A stretch of DNA of 64,000 nt, from NCBI RefSeq assembly GCF_019175285.1, contig NC_056526.1:125513271-125577270 (forward strand), written 5' to 3'. How positions within the stretch are numbered: the stretch's first letter is position 1; each line of letters begins with the position of its first letter. Below the pieces are notes generated by a model. That model was not told the origin of the DNA, searched no databases, and worked only from the letters and a program-made list of their open reading frames with translations. This DNA comes from Sceloporus undulatus (Eukaryota; Chordata; Lepidosauria; Squamata; Phrynosomatidae). Shown piece after piece: positions 63,601 through 64,000 of the stretch. The position numbers and the translations under genes were made by a program.

Positions 63601-64000
63601 GGCAATTAAAGCGATCTCAAACTGGATTATTTCTACAGTGTGTTTTGGATCTTATATAAACATATTAATCAAACTACTCTAGAATGAATCCATTTTTAAA
63701 ATTCGGTTGGGCACACATAACACACACACACATACAGTTTATTGCTGGCATTTGTTGTTAATGACCTGGTGGTTTTATTTTTTAAATGAAGGGCAGAATA
63801 AAACAAAAATTTAAATATAATTTACTGAAACATCACCTTATCACTCTCAGGAGGATAATAATGCTAGATATATTTAATAGCATGAGAAATATTTTTATTT
63901 TAAAATTTCCAAAAGCTAACAAATGTATTTAGAACAAAGAAGTCAAACAAGCTATACAGTTTACCTGAAAAGGATGATTCATACTCTTTCTTCAGCTCCT
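54461..64000 (-). CDS. MTUS1: MTUS1, last six coding exons (C-terminal coiled coil)
   Basis: The 3' part of microtubule-associated scaffold protein 1 (ATIP; angiotensin AT2 receptor-interacting protein), which binds microtubules through its C-terminal coiled coil. Exons on the minus strand, 5' to 3': 64000-63965 (partial), 62095-62022, 61345-61250, 58460-58344, 57000-56903 and 54677-54461. They give 211 residues, including [97 protein letters not shown] and [20 protein letters not shown]. The frame ends in a Ser/Pro tail, [13 protein letters not shown]. Recalled human MTUS1 shares [20 protein letters not shown] and ends PSPSISPR. Exon phases agree throughout. All ATIP isoforms share this C-terminal part. 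The 5' exons lie beyond the window. Confidence 0.97.
54678..56902. other. MTUS1 last intron
   Basis: GC-richer DNA near 55190-55560 may be an old transposon, but no termini were found. The rest is unassigned. Confidence 0.5.
56903..57000 (-). CDS. MTUS1: MTUS1 coding exon (second from the end)
   Basis: It encodes [32 protein letters not shown] and two bases of Arg, with donor GTAATC at 56902. The acceptor TTATCTGAG has a poor pyrimidine tract. The human protein has VDNNTALVDKLKRFQQENEE in the same place, as I recall. Confidence 0.95.
58344..58460 (-). CDS. MTUS1: MTUS1 coding exon (third from the end)
   Basis: 117 bases, 39 codons, whole codons at both ends: [39 protein letters not shown]. 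Acceptor CTTTTTCAG, donor GTGAGG. Confidence 0.97.
58461..59660. other. MTUS1 intron, part without recognised features
   Basis: AT-rich intronic DNA. I see no exon or named repeat. Confidence 0.5.
59665..59886. mobile_element. Family B MITE, complete
   Basis: CCAGCATCTGCACTGCAAAA, AATCCGGTTTGACACTACTT on the left; GTGGTGTTAAACCGGATTAA, TTTTGCAGTGTTGATGCAAC on the right. Inner arms GGAATTCTGGGATTTGTAGT and ACACTTCCCAGAATTCCATT pair. TTAG occurs on both sides. MTUS1 intron. Confidence 0.87.
59887..61249. other. MTUS1 intron, part without recognised features
   Basis: AT-rich intronic DNA before the exon at 61250. I see no gene or named repeat. Confidence 0.5.
61250..61345 (-). CDS. MTUS1: MTUS1 coding exon (fourth from the end)
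   Basis: 96 bases, 32 codons: [32 protein letters not shown]. Acceptor TACCTTTCAG, donor GTAAGT. Coiled-coil heptads. Confidence 0.96.
62022..62095 (-). CDS. MTUS1: MTUS1 coding exon (fifth from the end)
   Basis: 74 bases: completes Glu, then [24 protein letters not shown]. Acceptor ATATTTTTCAG. The donor GTCTGT is weak at +3/+4. Frame with both neighbours is kept. Confidence 0.93.
62400..63360 (+). mobile_element. Old L2 LINE fragment
   Basis: Degraded traces of the L2 reverse transcriptase order: a stretch like [20 protein letters not shown] (near 62520-62575), then CAGCTGATACTCAGTTACAC (from YADDTQL), a GGATACTCCTTGATCTGACT block, TTTCAAAGGTCTAAATCACT and GTGAGGCTTCATCCAACAGA. Many stops and shifts. 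It lies antisense to MTUS1 in the intron before 63964. Confidence 0.65.
63428..63654. mobile_element. Family B MITE, complete
   Basis: Ends TAAGGTCCAAAACACACTGC and GTGTGTTTTGGATCTTA are inverse over about 30 bases with few differences. Inner arms GGGAACTGTAGTTGACTGGA and ACAAACTACAGTTCCCGTAA also pair. MTUS1 intron, about 310 bases from the exon at 63965. Confidence 0.88.
63965..64000 (-). CDS. MTUS1: MTUS1 coding exon, partial at window edge
   Basis: [11 protein letters not shown] and one base of Glu, with donor GTAAAC at 63964. The exon continues past the window end. Confidence 0.9.

Noticed and set aside
1-64000. Search for retroviral, LTR or other virus-derived elements
   Set aside because: I saw no LTR pair, primer-binding site, or gag, pol or env signature; the reverse transcriptases present are of LINE type.

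Overview
The window comes from the nuclear genome of a squamate reptile, most likely a lizard. Interspersed coding exons with GT/AG splice sites and long introns point to a vertebrate. The repeat mix narrows it: tRNA-headed Sauria-type SINEs whose 3' tails match BovB LINEs, a 5S-rRNA-derived SINE, CR1, L2, L1 and BovB fragments, and many short hAT-, Tigger- and foldback-type DNA transposons. The species cannot be fixed from the sequence alone.

Three protein-coding genes are present, in the order and orientation I know from human 8p22: SLC7A2 (+), PDGFRL (+), MTUS1 (-). Bases 1-10540 hold the last four coding exons of SLC7A2 (cationic amino-acid transporter CAT-2) and a ~4.9-kb 3' UTR. Bases 10540-16380 are intergenic and made almost wholly of repeats: nested BovB and MITEs, a CR1 3' end, and a tandem array of a dispersed repeat. 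Bases 16380-47945 hold the whole of PDGFRL (platelet-derived growth factor receptor-like): six coding exons, 374 codons plus stop, complete and in frame, with five repeat-filled introns. Bases 47945-52420 are a convergent intergenic gap. Bases 52420-64000 hold the 3' end of MTUS1 on the minus strand: the six 3'-most coding exons (the last 211 residues, a coiled coil and a Ser/Pro-rich tail) and a ~2-kb 3' UTR.

The three genes are neighbours by conserved synteny and do not form a pathway: SLC7A2 moves arginine and lysine across the plasma membrane, PDGFRL encodes a secreted Ig-domain protein, and MTUS1 encodes a microtubule-associated protein.

The most unusual observation is in PDGFRL intron 4. 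A ~400-bp TA-flanked foldback transposon begins at the third base of the intron, so the exon-4 splice donor is built from one host G, the duplicated TA target and the transposon's own terminal bases. Other notable structures are two unrelated tandem arrays on either side of PDGFRL exon 1, a ~380-bp GC-rich palindrome in intron 3, an L2 insertion that still has a 373-codon open frame, several hAT-type elements with clear target-site duplications, and a Tigger-like element that strongly resembles a mammalian family as I remember it. I saw no retroviral or LTR element, CRISPR array or functional RNA gene.
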